Shown one piece after another: positions 49,501 to 59,977 of a stretch of 64,000 bases of DNA. The stretch is from contig NZ_HG322951.1 of NCBI RefSeq assembly GCF_000455325.1, positions 2,718,857 to 2,782,856 of the forward strand. Reading direction: 5' to 3'. A model generated the notes under the pieces. That model ran no database searches. It had not been told where the DNA came from and saw only the letters and a program-made list of their open reading frames with translations. The DNA comes from Mycolicibacterium septicum DSM 44393. Lineage in GTDB: Bacteria; Actinomycetota; Actinomycetes; Mycobacteriales; Mycobacteriaceae. Position numbers and translations under genes: made by a program. Numbering within the stretch: position 1 is the first letter of the stretch; the number at the start of each line of letters is the position of its first letter.

Positions 49501-52500
49501 GGTGGAGGACTCAGACGGTCTGTGGCGCATCGACCAGAAAGAGCTGGCTGTCGCCGACGCGGCATCGGCGGTGGCCATGCCGCTGATGCACACGGTGGAA
49601 CTCAACGCGGGTACCGAGGACAGCGATGCGGGCCCGAGTCTCCGGGCTACGTGGACCTGGGCGCCGGCACTGGTGGACGAGGCGCAAGTGCTTCGGCTGA
49701 GCCAGTTGTGGTTTGAGGCGCTGACCGGGATCTGTGCGCATGTGTCCGGCGGAGGCGGTGGCCTGACTCCGTCGGACATCGTGCCCGCCCGGCTGAGCCA
49801 GCAGGAGATCGACGAACTGGAGCAGCAATACCGCGTCGCCGACGTACTGCCGCTGACCCCGATCCAGAAAGGACTGCTCTTCCACACCGGCATCGGTAAT
49901 GGGTCCGATGACTCCGCAGCGGCCGATGTGTACACGGTGCAGCTGGATCTCACCGCCACCGGGGTACTGGATCGCGATCGGTTGCGCGACGCGCTGCACA
50001 CCGTGGTGGGCCGGCACCCCAATCTCACGGCCAGGTTCTGCGTCGAGATGGGTGAGCCGGTACAGGTCATTTCCGGCGATCCGGTGCTCGCCTGGCGCTA
50101 CGTCGATCTGCGGGAAGACGACCGCAAGCCCGACGCCGAGGTCGACCGGCTGTGCGCGGCCGAACGCGACGCGGTCTGCGACCTGCGCAGCCGGCCGGCA
50201 TTTCGGGCGGCGCTGATCCGGACCGGGGGCAATGAACACCGGATAGTTTTGACCTTCCACCACATCGTCATTGACGGCTGGTCGCTGCCGATCCTGATGC
50301 AGGAGATCTGCGCCAGTTATTTCGGGCAGCGGTTGCCGGTGACCGGGGCGTACCGGGACTTCGTGAGCTGGCTGGCCGGACGGGACCACGACGCCGCGCG
50401 GGAGGCGTGGCGTCACGCGCTGGACGGATTCGGACATCCGACGCTGGTCGCTGCGCCGGCAGATCCCGGGCCGCGCGGTGTGGAGTCCTACCGCGTTTCA
50501 GCCGATGTCACGAAAGCCGTTGGGGAACTGGCACGCTCGTGTCACACCACCGTCAACACCGTGCTGCAGGCGGCGTGGGCGCAGTTGCTGATGACGATGA
50601 CCGGCCGACGTGACGTGGTCTTCGGCACGGCGGTCTCGGGCCGCCCGGCAGAGTTGGCCGGGTCCGACACGATCGTGGGCTTGCTGATCAATACCGTGCC
50701 GATTCGGGCCCACGCCACGGCGGACTACACCGTCGCCGATCTGTTGCGCCAGTTGCAGAGTGCCCACAACGACACGGTCGAGCACGAACATCTGTCGCTG
50801 AGCGAGATCCATCAGCTCACCGGTCACGACCGGCTGTTCGACACGCTGTTCCTGTACGAGAACTACCCGCTCGACCTCAGTGCCTTCTCCAGCGCCAACG
50901 AATTGGCATTCACCGGCTTCAACACCCGCGAGTTCAACCACTACCCGCTGTCGGTGATCGTGATTCCCGGCAACGAGCTCGGCATTCGGGTGGAGTTCGA
51001 CTCGGCGGTATTCGACGTGGCGAGCATCGACTTGCTGATCGAGCGGTTCCGGCGACTGCTGGGCGCCATGATCGAGGAGCCACGTCGGCAGTTGTGCGCC
51101 ATCAGTGTGCTCGATGCGGCCGAGCGTGAGCAGCTCGACGAGTGGGCGCATAAGGCGGTGTTGTCCGGGCCGTTGGGCGCACCCACCTCCATTCCGCAGC
51201 GGTTTGCCGAACAGGTGGCACGGACCCCACAGGCACCAGCGGTGACGTTCGGGGGCCGCTCGATGAGCTATCGCGAGCTCGACGAGTCGGCTGACCGGCT
51301 GGCGAACCAGTTGGCGGTGCGCGGTGCGGGACCTGGTGAATTCGTGGCGCTGATGGTTCCCCGCTGCGCCGACGCGATCGTGGCGATGCTCGCGGTGCTG
51401 AAAACCGGGGCGGCATACCTGCCGATCGATCCTGCCGTCCCGCCCGCCCGGTTGAGTTTCATGATCGCCGATGCCGCGCCGATCGTCGCGGTCACCACGA
51501 CAGAACTGCGTCCGCGGTTGGACAGCTTGGACATACCGGTCATCGAGGCCGACTCCGCGGCCGGTGTCGTCGGCCGCGCCACCGAACTGCATGCGCCCGT
51601 GCCCGGCGACATCGCCTACGCGATCTATACCTCGGGTACCACCGGAAATCCCAAAGGCGTTGCCGTCACTCATCACAACGTCACCCGGCTGTTCGATTCA
51701 CTCGATGTCGGTCTCGCGTCGGCGCCGGGACAGGTGTGGACGCAGTGCCATTCCTACGGTTTCGACTACTCGGTCTGGGAGATCTGGGGAGCCCTGCTAC
51801 ACGGATCGCGGCTGGTGGTGGTCGCCGACTCGGTCGCCGCGTCACCGCGGGATCTGCACGAGTTGGTGATCACCGAAGGGGTCACCGTTCTGAGTCAGAC
51901 GCCCGCTGCGTTGGCGGCGCTCGAACAAGCGGGTCTGGATTCGACGGCGCTGATGGTGGCCGGGGAGGAGTGCCCGTCGGAGGTGGTGGGTCGGTGGGCC
52001 TCGGGCCGAGCGATGGTCAACGGCTACGGTCCGACCGAGACCACGATCTATGCCGCGATCAGTGCTCCTTTGACGACCGGCACGGCCGTCGTCCCGGTCG
52101 GCTCTCCGGTGCCCGGGGCAGCGTTGTTCGTTCTGGACGACTGGCTGCGGCCGGTGCCGGCCGGCGTGGTGGGCGAACTGTACGTGGCCGGACTCGGCGT
52201 GGCTGTCGGATATGTCCGCAGGCCCGAGCTGACTGCGTCGCGATTTGTGGCGTGCCCGTTCGGCCGGTCTGGAGCGCGCATGTATCGAACCGGGGATCTG
52301 GTCCGGTGGGGCGAGGACGGGCAACTGCAGTATCTGGGGCGATCCGACGAGCAGGTCAAGATCCGTGGTTACCGGATCGAGCTGGGTGAGATCCAGTCCG
52401 CTCTGTCAGAGCTCGACGGCGTGGTTCAGGCCGCGGTGGTTGCCCGCGAGGACCGTCCCGGGGACAAGCGCCTGGTCGGCTACGTCACCGAAACATCCAC

Positions 52501-54298
52501 CGGCAGGGTCGATTCCGCTGGGTTGCGACGTGCACTGACCGATAGGCTCCCGGCGTACATGGTGCCGGCAGCCATCATGGTGGTTGATGCGCTGCCGCTG
52601 ACGGTCAACGGCAAGCTCGACAAACGTGCACTACCCGCGCCGGAGTTCCAGAGCACCGGTCAGTACCGAGCACCGACCACCGAGGCCGAGACGACGGTGG
52701 CCACCATCTATGCCCAGGTTCTCGGAGTCGAGCGGGTCGGCGTCGACGATTCCTTTTTCGAGCTGGGTGGTGACTCGATCTCGGCGATGCGGGTTGTCGC
52801 AGCGGTCAACACTGCACTGGACGCAGACCTCGCCGTACGCACATTGTTCGAAACGCCGTCGGTGAGCGGTTTGTGCCGGCAGTTGGACCGGGAGGCCGAA
52901 TCGCGTGTCCTGTCGGGTGCCGGCGGTGGCGGCTTCGAATCCGTGCACGGCACCGGGAGCAACGAATTGCGGGCCGGTGACCTGTTGCTGGAGAAGTTCG
53001 TCGACGGGCCCACGTTGCGTACCGCCCCGACCCTGTCGCGCCCCGGCCGTAGGCCACATACCGTGCTGCTGACCGGGGCCACGGGCTTCCTCGGCCGCTA
53101 TCTGCTGCTGGACTGGCTCAGACGCCTGCGCCGCGCCGACGACGCTGTCATCTGTCTGGTGCGCGCGGCCTCAGACGCCGACGCGCGGCGCAGGCTGGAG
53201 GCCACATTCGACACCGACCCGGTTCTGTACCGCCACTTCCGCGAACTGACTGACGGACGGCTCAAGGTGATCGCCGGCGACAAGGGCGAACCCAACCTCG
53301 GGTTGGATGAACCCAACTGGCATCAGTTGGCGGAAACCGTTGACGTGATCGTCGACTCAGCGGCGTTCGTCAACGGAATCCTTCCCTACAGTGAGTTTTT
53401 CCAACCCAACGTGGTGGGCACCGCCGAGCTGATCCGGTTCGCGATCACCACGAAGCTGAAGCCGTACACGTTCGTGTCGACCGCCGACGTACGCCATCAG
53501 ATCGAGCCCTCGGCGTTCACCGAGCACGCCGACATTCGGGTGATCAGCCCGGTTCGTGCGCTCGACGGTAGCTTCGCCAACGGTTACGGCAACAGCAAGT
53601 GGGCCGGGGAAGTGTTGCTGCGTGAGGCCCACGACCTGTGCGGCCTGCCAGTCGCGGTGTTCCGCTGCGACATGATCTTGGCCGACACCAGCTACGCGGG
53701 CCAGCTCAACGTGCCGGACAATTTCACCCGGATGGTGCTGAGTGTCGTGGCCACCGGACTCGCGCCGGCGTCCTTCTATCAACTCGACCCCGATGGCAAC
53801 CGTCAACGAGCCCACTACGACGCATTGCCCGTCGGGTTCGTCGCTGAGGCGATCACCACTCTGGGCTGGCAGATGGCCCGCGCAGGCTCCGCCGACTTCG
53901 AGACTTATCACGTGATGAACCCGCACGACGACGGGATCGGCATCGACGAATACGTCGACTGGCTGATCGAGGCCGGCTACCGGATCGAGCGCATCGCCGA
54001 TTTCGGAGAATGGTTGCAGCGCTTCGAGACCGCCCTACGCGCGTTGCCCGAGCGGCAGCGCAGACATTCGGTGCTACAGATCTTGGCGTCGCAGTTCACA
54101 AGGGATTTGAAAGCCCCGGAGCCCACCCACGGATCGTATGGCCCGACCGATCGATTCCGGGCCGCGGTGCGAGAGGCCGGAATCGGTCCTGACAACGAGA
54201 ATCCAGATATTCCACGCATCTCACCGCCCATCATCACCAAATACGTCACCGAATTGGAGCGGTTCGGCCTGCTTCCGCCGCTGGAACCGTCGGCGTAG
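46583..54298 (+). CDS. Two-module NRPS, A-T-E-C-A-T-R, with reductive release
   Basis: 2571 residues, ATG preceded by GGGGGAGG. Order: A1 about 35-520 ([19 protein letters not shown]), T1 with Ser567 in LGGDSI, epimerisation domain about 620-1060 ([10 protein letters not shown] 737-746, EGHGRYE, FNYLGR), condensation domain about 1085-1510 (HHIVIDGWS 1226-1234), A2 about 1530-2010, T2 with Ser2065, terminal NADPH reductase about 2160-2571 (TGATGFLG 2164-2171, Tyr2335/Lys2339). It should join a D-residue from module 1 to a second residue and release it as an aldehyde or alcohol. The first 30 residues ([20 protein letters not shown]) are a C-to-A linker with no C domain before it, as if an upstream C domain was lost. 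The layout equals the last two modules of glycopeptidolipid synthesis minus that domain. No MbtH, phosphopantetheinyl transferase or exporter is adjacent. Confidence 0.9.
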   Translation: MSGDPSLRLLSIDLLDDDEHDSLDVWGNRAALTQPAGAPASIPELFSAQVTRTPGATALVCGERSWTYLELDRAANLLAHVLACRGAGPGETVALLFTRSAEAIIAILAVLKSGAAYLPIDPAHPDARIAFMIADAAPVAALTTTDLRPRTAEFGIPVIEVDGPAQDGPADSRLSDPAPEDLAYLIYTSGTTGVPKAVAVTHHNVTQLLQSLPAVLPSVPEQVWSQWHSLVFDVSVWEIWGALLHGGRLVVVPESVASSPADLHDLLVSEKVTVLCQTPSAAGMLAPDGLDSTTLVVAGEACPADLVRHWAPGRVMINAYGPTETTIYAAVSAPLSGHVSVVPIGHPVPRGAAFVLDEFLRQTPEGATGELYVAGAGLAVGYMRRSGLTASRFVACPFGAPGQRMYRTGDLARWDGSGQLEYLGRSDEQVKIRGYRIELGEIQAVLAESDGVHQAVVVAREDRPGDKRLVGYITGTADPAGIRTALANRLPAYMVPAAVVALESLPLTINGKLDRRALPAPEYRSGADEFRAPSTEVERILAEIYAQVLGQEQVGVDDSFFALGGDSILSMQVVALARVHGLQFRPRDVFVEQTVARLAAVCRAVGVDDAVDEGLGPVAPTPIMRWLQTVKGPVGQFNQTVVLQAPGEAAEADLIAVLQALLDRHAMLRLRIRVEGDGWALSVPDTGSVDAGDCLRSVETLSDEALATARNRLDLSAGRTLSALWTPATGQLALLIHHLAVDGVSWRILLEDFNIAWSQLRRGEPVQLPTGGTSFSRWSAVLNDYAVSPEVAELADAWRRVMSSPPALPEIDPARDTYANAGHLSVSLDAETTGQLLGAVPAAFRAGVQDILLIAFGLAWNEFLGSGAAPVGIDVEGHGRYEELASDIDLSRTVGWFTTRYPVSLSTESSSWEQVVSGAAAVGSIVKAAKEQLRAMPDGLTYGLLRHLNPEVDLDGSEPTIGFNYLGRVGAGGVEDSDGLWRIDQKELAVADAASAVAMPLMHTVELNAGTEDSDAGPSLRATWTWAPALVDEAQVLRLSQLWFEALTGICAHVSGGGGGLTPSDIVPARLSQQEIDELEQQYRVADVLPLTPIQKGLLFHTGIGNGSDDSAAADVYTVQLDLTATGVLDRDRLRDALHTVVGRHPNLTARFCVEMGEPVQVISGDPVLAWRYVDLREDDRKPDAEVDRLCAAERDAVCDLRSRPAFRAALIRTGGNEHRIVLTFHHIVIDGWSLPILMQEICASYFGQRLPVTGAYRDFVSWLAGRDHDAAREAWRHALDGFGHPTLVAAPADPGPRGVESYRVSADVTKAVGELARSCHTTVNTVLQAAWAQLLMTMTGRRDVVFGTAVSGRPAELAGSDTIVGLLINTVPIRAHATADYTVADLLRQLQSAHNDTVEHEHLSLSEIHQLTGHDRLFDTLFLYENYPLDLSAFSSANELAFTGFNTREFNHYPLSVIVIPGNELGIRVEFDSAVFDVASIDLLIERFRRLLGAMIEEPRRQLCAISVLDAAEREQLDEWAHKAVLSGPLGAPTSIPQRFAEQVARTPQAPAVTFGGRSMSYRELDESADRLANQLAVRGAGPGEFVALMVPRCADAIVAMLAVLKTGAAYLPIDPAVPPARLSFMIADAAPIVAVTTTELRPRLDSLDIPVIEADSAAGVVGRATELHAPVPGDIAYAIYTSGTTGNPKGVAVTHHNVTRLFDSLDVGLASAPGQVWTQCHSYGFDYSVWEIWGALLHGSRLVVVADSVAASPRDLHELVITEGVTVLSQTPAALAALEQAGLDSTALMVAGEECPSEVVGRWASGRAMVNGYGPTETTIYAAISAPLTTGTAVVPVGSPVPGAALFVLDDWLRPVPAGVVGELYVAGLGVAVGYVRRPELTASRFVACPFGRSGARMYRTGDLVRWGEDGQLQYLGRSDEQVKIRGYRIELGEIQSALSELDGVVQAAVVAREDRPGDKRLVGYVTETSTGRVDSAGLRRALTDRLPAYMVPAAIMVVDALPLTVNGKLDKRALPAPEFQSTGQYRAPTTEAETTVATIYAQVLGVERVGVDDSFFELGGDSISAMRVVAAVNTALDADLAVRTLFETPSVSGLCRQLDREAESRVLSGAGGGGFESVHGTGSNELRAGDLLLEKFVDGPTLRTAPTLSRPGRRPHTVLLTGATGFLGRYLLLDWLRRLRRADDAVICLVRAASDADARRRLEATFDTDPVLYRHFRELTDGRLKVIAGDKGEPNLGLDEPNWHQLAETVDVIVDSAAFVNGILPYSEFFQPNVVGTAELIRFAITTKLKPYTFVSTADVRHQIEPSAFTEHADIRVISPVRALDGSFANGYGNSKWAGEVLLREAHDLCGLPVAVFRCDMILADTSYAGQLNVPDNFTRMVLSVVATGLAPASFYQLDPDGNRQRAHYDALPVGFVAEAITTLGWQMARAGSADFETYHVMNPHDDGIGIDEYVDWLIEAGYRIERIADFGEWLQRFETALRALPERQRRHSVLQILASQFTRDLKAPEPTHGSYGPTDRFRAAVREAGIGPDNENPDIPRISPPIITKYVTELERFGLLPPLEPSA

Positions 54299-54368
54299 CG
54301 GGTTGTGTGCCTGAGGTGGGACTCGAGTGTTCGGGAATCGCGAGCCGGTGCGCACGGTTCGTCCACAT

Positions 54369-54722
54369 ATGACAACAAACGGCGATGTTGCGTCGTTCGG
54401 TCCTAACGCGCCCGGATACGTATGGAAGTCGACAGCGGATGTCGAACCGATCGAGGTCTTTCCCGGAATAACCGTCCAGCCGCTCTGGCGGGGAGCCAAC
54501 GGTGCGAAGGCGGCGGTGACAACCATCGCGCCGGGCGCTGTCTGGGACGGCGAAGACCTACACGACCCCGGCCCGGAAGAGGTCTATGTCGTCTCCGGTG
54601 TCTTCAACGACGGCGTGAACGACTACGCCGCAGGCACATTCCTGCACGCCCCGGCCGGATCGTGGCACGTTCCGCAATCGGCCGAGGGGTGTGTGCTGTT
54701 CCTCTTCTACCCAGAAGGCTAG
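54369..54722 (+). CDS. Cupin-domain protein
   Basis: 117 residues from the ATG at 54369. VTTIAPGAVWDGEDLHDPGPEEVYVVSGVFNDG is the first cupin motif, and AAGTFLHAPAGSWHVPQSAEGCVLFLF the second. The pattern is that of ChrR-type cupins; some conserved metal-binding His positions are replaced by Asp/Glu. It starts 70 bases after the NRPS stop and could be co-transcribed, perhaps acting on the product, but it may be unrelated. Its stop overlaps the convergent DUF7832-like gene. Confidence 0.8.
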   Translation: MTTNGDVASFGPNAPGYVWKSTADVEPIEVFPGITVQPLWRGANGAKAAVTTIAPGAVWDGEDLHDPGPEEVYVVSGVFNDGVNDYAAGTFLHAPAGSWHVPQSAEGCVLFLFYPEG

Positions 54723-55126
54723 GGAGTCGTTGAGCCCGAACGCCATTCGTCGTACATGGCGTCGATCAGCACCGTGACTTCGTCGTAGGTGTCCCAGGTG
54801 TCCGGCGCCTCGTATGTCGAGTCGTACCGGGCGACGGCAGGCACATTCCGATACTGCCGAAGGTACGGGCGGTAGGCCGCCGAGGCGAACGCGTTGCCGG
54901 TGTCGGTCAGCATGAACGGATCGATCTGGTCGACACAGTGCCGACGTAGATATTCACCCGGGGTGATCATCCGCTCGTGGAGCTCCGAGGGGGCATAGTC
55001 GGGCTGCGCCATGCCGTGCAATGCAAGCCATGCCATGAACATCCCGATGTGGGTGCTGGCGGCTGCCAGCTCCAGACCGTTTTCGATCGCCGTATCGTGA
55101 TGCCAGCCGGCGTCGTCATACGTCAT
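54719..55126 (-). CDS. DUF7832-like hypothetical protein
   Basis: 135 residues. It begins MTYDDAGWHHD, then has ASTHIGMFMAWLALHGM, which is the recognisable THIGMFxAW signature of this family, and FASAAYRPYLRQYRNV later. Family members are small cytosolic proteins of unknown function, sometimes near toxin or immunity genes. It is convergent with the cupin gene by a four-base overlap. Nothing else indicates function. Confidence 0.65.
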   Translation of the reverse strand: MTYDDAGWHHDTAIENGLELAAASTHIGMFMAWLALHGMAQPDYAPSELHERMITPGEYLRRHCVDQIDPFMLTDTGNAFASAAYRPYLRQYRNVPAVARYDSTYEAPDTWDTYDEVTVLIDAMYDEWRSGSTTP

Positions 55127-55286
55127 GGGTCGAGGCTATGCCCTGTGAGGTGCGCCCTGCTGCACCAATTTTCGCTGCTGCGAACTGTGACCGGCTCTCG
55201 GTGTGTTCACTCGGCAATTGTCGAAAATTCATTTGCTGATTTGGTACGGTCCCCGTCAATATCACTCTCGGGTTGGGGGACCCACG

Positions 55287-57248
55287 TTGACCATCACGCC
55301 TACTTCTCTTCTGCGTGCCAAGATCGCAGCCGGCTCTCTGGCGCTCGCCGTTCTGGCCGGAACCGCCGTTGCGCAGCCGCCCGACGTGACCGCTGCGGCC
55401 CAGCCACGTCACGTGGTTCAGATCGATGTGCAGCTGCTCACCGGAATCACCGACACTTCAACAGCTTTGGGGATTGCGGACTCGACTCTCTACAATCTCG
55501 ACCAAGGGCAGCTGGTCGAGCGGCTCAACGCCATGAAGAGCCTCGGGGTCACAGACCTGCGCATCGGCGTGCCTTGGGTGTACATCCAGCCCACCAGTTC
55601 CACGTCGTATGACTGGACCAAGATGGACAACGTCGTCAACACGGCGACATCCATGGGCTTCTCGATCACCGCGGACATCACGGGCAACCCCGCGTGGGAC
55701 GGCGTGGTCCTGGCGGGGGCACCCGACCCGACCGCGTATGCCAACTTCGCGTCGACGGTCGCCACCCGTTACGGCAACAAGATCTACGCCTACGAAATCT
55801 GGAACGAGCCCAACGGGGTCGTTTTCTACGCTCCCGTCAGCGCTGCTTCATACACCGCGGTGCTCAAGGCTGCCTACACCGCGATCAAGGCGGCCAACCC
55901 CGACGCGACCGTCCTGGCAGGCGCGCTCGGTGCGACCAAGACCTTCAACGGAATCAGTGTCAGCCCACAACAATTCCTCGACCAGATGTACGCGGCGGGC
56001 GCCGGTGGGTATTTCGACGCCCTGTCCTACCACCCCTACCACTACACGTTGCCGTTCTCAGCGGGGGAGGGCGTGACGGACTCCCCGCTGGAGCAGGTTC
56101 GCGCGCTGTACTCGATCATGGCCGCCAACGGCGACGGCGACCTGAAGATCTGGGCCACCGAGTACGGCACCGCCACGACTCCGGGCATCGGCAACACGCA
56201 GGCCGAGCAGGCCCAGCTCATGCAAGACTTCCTCACCGCCTGGTCCAGGATCTCCTTCGCCGGACCGGCGTTCATCTACACCGCACAGGACATCAGGACC
56301 GGTGATCTGAACGCCGAGGCGAACTTTGGTCTGTTCACTTCAGACGGTAAGCCCAAACAGTCCGCGCTGATTCTGGCCGCCCTCATCGCAGAGTTCGACA
56401 GCACCGGCAGTTTGACCGACTACACAGCGCCGAAGATGTCTCTGTCGCGGGAGGTGTACCTACAGCTGGCCTCCCTCGGCTTCGGCTTCGCCAATCTAGC
56501 GCTGATCATCCCCAACGCTGTCGTCGCAGCCGCACTCAGCGCGATGCCGGTGCCCGTTCGACAGGCGTTCGCCGCAGTTGCCGACGCCGTGTCAGTCGGG
56601 GTCGCCCGCGTGGTGACTGCCATCGCGCCCATAGCGCAGGCCGGCATCGACGTCCTGATCAACGCGGGACCCAACTTGCACAACGCGAAGATCACCGTCA
56701 AGCACGCGGCGCAGCAGATCGGCGATGTGATCACCGAGAACCTGCACAACACACAACTGACGCTGCAGAACAACGTTCGCAGCACCGGGCTGACTCTGGC
56801 CGGGGCGATTCGCGGTACGCAGATCACGCTGAGCCACCTGCACGACCTCAATGTGCCGAAAGCGGCTATCTCGCCAACCGATTCGATCGAGGCATCGTCA
56901 CTCGCAGCGCAGCCGGATGCCCTGGATACCGTCGAACGCAGGTCGTCAGCAGGTGCAGATTCCACGAAGACTTCGTCTGCAGAACCGCAGTCGCCCACGC
57001 TGCGGACTCGTGTTCGCGCGCTCTCGGCGGGGGAGAAGCGGTCGGAACTGGGTGGGAGGCATCGAAAGGGTCTGACGATCACCTCGTCGGACGACGGTGA
57101 CGGACGTGAGACCTTGAAACCTGATGCTGCGTCGATGAATTCAGGGGCATCGTCCGCGGCGAAGGGCAAGGCGAGCCACGCCCGCAAGTCCGCGGCCCGG
57201 CACGCGCGAACCGAACAGGCCGCGAAGGAGCCCGACTCCCAGTCATGA
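55287..57248 (+). CDS. Secreted glycoside hydrolase, clan GH-A, with long C-terminal extension
   Basis: 653 residues from a TTG at 55287 with GGGGGA upstream. Signal peptide about 1-29 (LLRAKIAAGSLALAVLAGTAVA, cut before QPP). The catalytic barrel covers about 40-390: YEIWNEPNG gives acid/base Glu174, ALSYHPYHY near 246-254, and WATEYGTAT nucleophile Glu292, the clan-A (GH5/GH39-like) pattern. Residues 400-540 are hydrophobic and amphipathic, with repeated LHNTQLTL / IRGTQITL-like segments; the last 110 are Ser/Lys/Arg-rich and end in QAAKEPDSQS. Probably exported by Sec and acting on a beta-linked polysaccharide or cell-wall glycan; substrate unknown. Confidence 0.83.
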   Translation: MTITPTSLLRAKIAAGSLALAVLAGTAVAQPPDVTAAAQPRHVVQIDVQLLTGITDTSTALGIADSTLYNLDQGQLVERLNAMKSLGVTDLRIGVPWVYIQPTSSTSYDWTKMDNVVNTATSMGFSITADITGNPAWDGVVLAGAPDPTAYANFASTVATRYGNKIYAYEIWNEPNGVVFYAPVSAASYTAVLKAAYTAIKAANPDATVLAGALGATKTFNGISVSPQQFLDQMYAAGAGGYFDALSYHPYHYTLPFSAGEGVTDSPLEQVRALYSIMAANGDGDLKIWATEYGTATTPGIGNTQAEQAQLMQDFLTAWSRISFAGPAFIYTAQDIRTGDLNAEANFGLFTSDGKPKQSALILAALIAEFDSTGSLTDYTAPKMSLSREVYLQLASLGFGFANLALIIPNAVVAAALSAMPVPVRQAFAAVADAVSVGVARVVTAIAPIAQAGIDVLINAGPNLHNAKITVKHAAQQIGDVITENLHNTQLTLQNNVRSTGLTLAGAIRGTQITLSHLHDLNVPKAAISPTDSIEASSLAAQPDALDTVERRSSAGADSTKTSSAEPQSPTLRTRVRALSAGEKRSELGGRHRKGLTITSSDDGDGRETLKPDAASMNSGASSAAKGKASHARKSAARHARTEQAAKEPDSQS

Positions 57249-57319
57249 CGGGTGAGGCCGCGTCGAACACGTCGGGGTGATCCTGCGGCCATGCACAGTG
57301 AGCCGGGGCCGGCGATGAA

Positions 57320-57919
57320 TCAGGCGGGGAGCACCTTGAGGATCTCGGATGCAGCCCGGGTCCACGCTGCGACGTCGGGTGGCCCAGGGATGTTGCCGAT
57401 CACGAGCACCACGTTGGCCAGGTACTTGTCGGTGGCTACCCGCATCACGGGGAAACCGCTTGGGGGCGTGAGAGGCTCGATGACCATGCGGCGTCCGATG
57501 CCGGGGACCTCGGTGGCCCCTGGTTCGCCGATGCCTGCGAGGAGTTCTTTGGTGATCACCCCGGTGGACGGCGCTTGGACCTTGATGTTCGCCGTGAAAG
57601 ACAGGACGCCACCCGCGGTGGCGTAGTACTTGCAGCTGCGTCCGGTTGTCCCATCGGTGTTCTTGATGTCGGTATCGCGGCCGTCGTCCAGTTCGACGCC
57701 CGCGAGGACTGACATCTGCTTACCGGTGAGCAGGCAGTCCGAAGGCAGGACGTTATCGCGCCATGTCACGGTTGGGTTGTCCGGCGGCGGCGTGCCCTGA
57801 GCGTCACTATCGGCGTGTGGCTGCCCGGTCACGACGTGCGAACAGGCAGTGGCGCACGCGAGTGCCCCGAGGATCGCGGCTGATGCGCAGTTCTTGCTGA
57901 ATCGGCGTAGCCCATGCAC
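57320..57919 (-). CDS. DUF3558-family lipoprotein
   Basis: 199 residues, GTG start at 57919. The N terminus HGLRRFSKNCASAAILGALACATACSHV is a lipoprotein signal with two candidate lipobox cysteines (ALAC or ATAC). The mature part, with LPSDCLLTGKQMSVLAGVELDDG, RSCKYYATAGG and PGIGRRMVIEPL, follows the DUF3558 pattern of mycobacterial exported proteins. Envelope location, function unknown. Convergent with the glycoside hydrolase gene. Confidence 0.82.
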   Translation of the reverse strand: MHGLRRFSKNCASAAILGALACATACSHVVTGQPHADSDAQGTPPPDNPTVTWRDNVLPSDCLLTGKQMSVLAGVELDDGRDTDIKNTDGTTGRSCKYYATAGGVLSFTANIKVQAPSTGVITKELLAGIGEPGATEVPGIGRRMVIEPLTPPSGFPVMRVATDKYLANVVLVIGNIPGPPDVAAWTRAASEILKVLPA

Positions 57920-57977
57920 ATGGCCACGCTAACCGCGGATCCGCTCGCAGGTGTTGCGACCGGCTCTGGATCGTGCA

Positions 57978-58011
57978 TATAGTACGAATTGCAGATAATA
58001 CGAATCTCGTA
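57978..58011 (+). promoter_or_regulatory. Promoter/MarR operator region of the redox operon
   Basis: TATAGT (57978-57983) is a good -10 element. TACGAATCTCGTA (57999-58011) is a 13-bp palindrome, and TACGAAT also occurs at 57983-57989 as a direct repeat. The site lies 25 bases before the first gene of an operon that includes a MarR gene, so autoregulation by that MarR is likely. Confidence 0.55.
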
Positions 58012-58035
58012 ATAAATGCACGGAGGAGTCAGCCC

Positions 58036-58728
58036 ATGGCTGAGAGATATCCGCCCCCACCATTCGGTGCCGTCATTCCCGATCCGTTCGTGTACGTGGG
58101 ATGGAGCGTCGACCCGGTGCGAATCGGGCCGTTCTTACGGCCCAGCGCTGCCCGCCGGCTCAAACTTGTCCGGTTGCGGGCCGTCGCCCGCGACTTGTCC
58201 GAACATGCAGATGTGTTGGACGTGCGTCTGTTTCAGACGAGCGTCATCGTGCCCATCGCCGGTGCGCCGTTGCACGACGTGGTCATGCTGATACGTGTCC
58301 TCGACGTGCCGACCGCGGCAGCGGTGCTCAACGATGCGGCCCTGGCGGAAACCAGCCCGCTGACGGCATTCACAGCAGAAAATCGGGCGCGGTTCGGTGT
58401 CACCGAGGACGGTTCACCGACACCGAATATTCTGCTCAACCACTTCACCGGCCCCGCTGAAGAAGAATCCGCGATCGACACCTGGCGGGCGTTGTCGGCC
58501 TGGTTCGGCGCGAAGACCGGCGTCGACAACTCCACGCTCCTGGTTCCCGACCGGTCTGCGCCATACGTGTTGGTGAACTATGCCCGCATTCCCGGTGCCG
58601 TACCCGCATTCATGGCGCGACAACTGCTGCGTCCGAGCTTCTACCGGTTTGTGCGGCGGTTACTCGCTCAACACCACCTCACCTCGCTGCCGATCTTCGT
58701 CCGACCTGTCGACCTGAAAGGGCAGTGA
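58036..58728 (+). CDS. Conserved hypothetical protein, first gene of MarR operon
   Basis: 230 residues from the ATG at 58036 with GGAGGAG upstream. No family recognised. FVYVGWSVDPVRIGPFLRPSAARRL and RLFQTSVIVPIAGAPLHDVVMLIRV are conserved-looking segments; no signal peptide or membrane helix is evident. The gene is coupled to marR (TGATG at 58726-58730). In the operon context it may be a substrate-binding or accessory protein for the oxidoreductases downstream. Confidence 0.6.
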   Translation: MAERYPPPPFGAVIPDPFVYVGWSVDPVRIGPFLRPSAARRLKLVRLRAVARDLSEHADVLDVRLFQTSVIVPIAGAPLHDVVMLIRVLDVPTAAAVLNDAALAETSPLTAFTAENRARFGVTEDGSPTPNILLNHFTGPAEEESAIDTWRALSAWFGAKTGVDNSTLLVPDRSAPYVLVNYARIPGAVPAFMARQLLRPSFYRFVRRLLAQHHLTSLPIFVRPVDLKGQ

Positions 58729-59225
58729 TGTCGAAACAACCACCTGGTGCCGGCAACGACGCAACCCTGCGTACGGCATTGCAGGACCTACGCATCGCGC
58801 TGGCATTGAGTACGCGAAAGGTAGCGGCCATCGCGGGTTTGAAGGATTCGGATCTGGAGGTGCTGGACGTCCTCACGCGCGGGGGACCGCAATCGCCGAC
58901 GGCGTTGGCCCGCAGACTCTCGATGCAACCGGCCACCATGACCGGCGTACTGCGGCGATTGGAGGACGCCCAGTGGGTCGTTCGCCGGCACCAGGACCAC
59001 GATCGTCGCAGCGTCGAGATCGAATCCGTGGGATTCGCGCGCTTGTCCGACATCTACCGCGACGGCAGCAGCCGGCTGGACGCCCTTCAGGCAAGCATGA
59101 CCCCGTCGCAGGTGGCCGCCGTTCTGGCCTACCTCAACGATGCGTGCGCCCTGGTCGCGGAAGCCACCCGGGCACTGGATGATTCACCGCAGGCACACGG
59201 TGCGACGAAGGCGGCGCGATCGTGA
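58728..59225 (+). CDS. MarR-family transcriptional regulator
   Basis: 165 residues from the ATG at 58728. LKDSDLEVLDVLTRGGPQSPTALARRLSMQPATMTGVLRRLEDAQWVVRR is the winged helix-turn-helix, followed by the wing HQDHDRRSVEIE. It is the second gene of a five-gene operon (hypothetical, marR, NAD-binding, ABM, MDR), all with overlapping or near-overlapping ends. It probably binds the palindrome at 57999-58011 and is released by an aromatic or quinone ligand, as for most MarR proteins. Confidence 0.88.
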   Translation: MSKQPPGAGNDATLRTALQDLRIALALSTRKVAAIAGLKDSDLEVLDVLTRGGPQSPTALARRLSMQPATMTGVLRRLEDAQWVVRRHQDHDRRSVEIESVGFARLSDIYRDGSSRLDALQASMTPSQVAAVLAYLNDACALVAEATRALDDSPQAHGATKAARS

Positions 59226-59977
59226 AAGTTACCGTCTTCGGGGCCAGCGGCCCGACCGGTCAGTTGTTGACCGCGCGGATTTTGGCCGACGGCCACGATG
59301 TGGTCGCGATGGCACGACGTCCGACCACGTTCCCGGTCACGGCCGACGGGTTGCGTGTCGTCGGCGGCGACGCCACATCGCCGGAGGATGTTTCGGCGGC
59401 GATCGCCGGATCTGACGCCGTCGTGTCCGTACTCGGCGCCAGCTTCAGCCGTCACCCTGTTCATCTGTATTCCGCATCGGCACAGGCGATTTGTGCTGCA
59501 ATGGCGCGGGTCGGTGCCGGACGGCTGATCGTCACCAGCTCCGCGGTCCTGAGCGACTGGACCGATCCGGAGTGGGGATGGGCCGAGCGGACCGTCGCCC
59601 GGCGAATCCTGGGGCGCCTGGGCCGCACGCTGTATGTGGACATGGCCCGGATGGAATCCATCGTTGCCGCCTCCGGTGTGGACTGGACGATCATGCGTCC
59701 GCTCGGGCTGGCCAACCTCGACCCACCCACCACCTACCGCATTGCCGAGGACCACATCGCCGGACGCCAGACTGCACGCCGCGATCTGGCGGCGGCAATC
59801 GTCGACCAGCTCACCCGAACCGACTATCACCGCAAGGCGGTCGCCGTCGCCACCACCAACCGGCACCAGAGCGTTGCGCAGACGATCTGGCGCGAAGGGA
59901 TCAAACCCAACCTGCCTACCGCGCTTCACCGCGGCCGGGCCGGATCTCACAGCGGAAGAGAGAAGGTAACCCAATGA
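59222..59977 (+). CDS. NAD(P)H-binding (NmrA/BVR-B-like) protein
   Basis: 251 residues, GTG overlapping the marR stop (GTGA). VTVFGASGPTGQLLTARILADGHDVVAMARRP is the N-terminal NADP-binding Rossmann loop. GADAVVSVLGAS-type and RLIVTSSAVLSDW segments follow the biliverdin-reductase-B/NmrA atypical SDR pattern. It may be a flavin or quinone reductase. Its stop overlaps the ABM gene start (59974-59977). Confidence 0.83.
   Translation: MKVTVFGASGPTGQLLTARILADGHDVVAMARRPTTFPVTADGLRVVGGDATSPEDVSAAIAGSDAVVSVLGASFSRHPVHLYSASAQAICAAMARVGAGRLIVTSSAVLSDWTDPEWGWAERTVARRILGRLGRTLYVDMARMESIVAASGVDWTIMRPLGLANLDPPTTYRIAEDHIAGRQTARRDLAAAIVDQLTRTDYHRKAVAVATTNRHQSVAQTIWREGIKPNLPTALHRGRAGSHSGREKVTQ

Noticed and set aside
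46583..54298. Orthologue of Nrp (Rv0101) of the isonitrile lipopeptide pathway
   Set aside because: The companion genes of that pathway (oxidase, thioesterase, fadD10, ACP) are absent and an epimerisation domain is present; only the general two-module plus reductase layout is shared.
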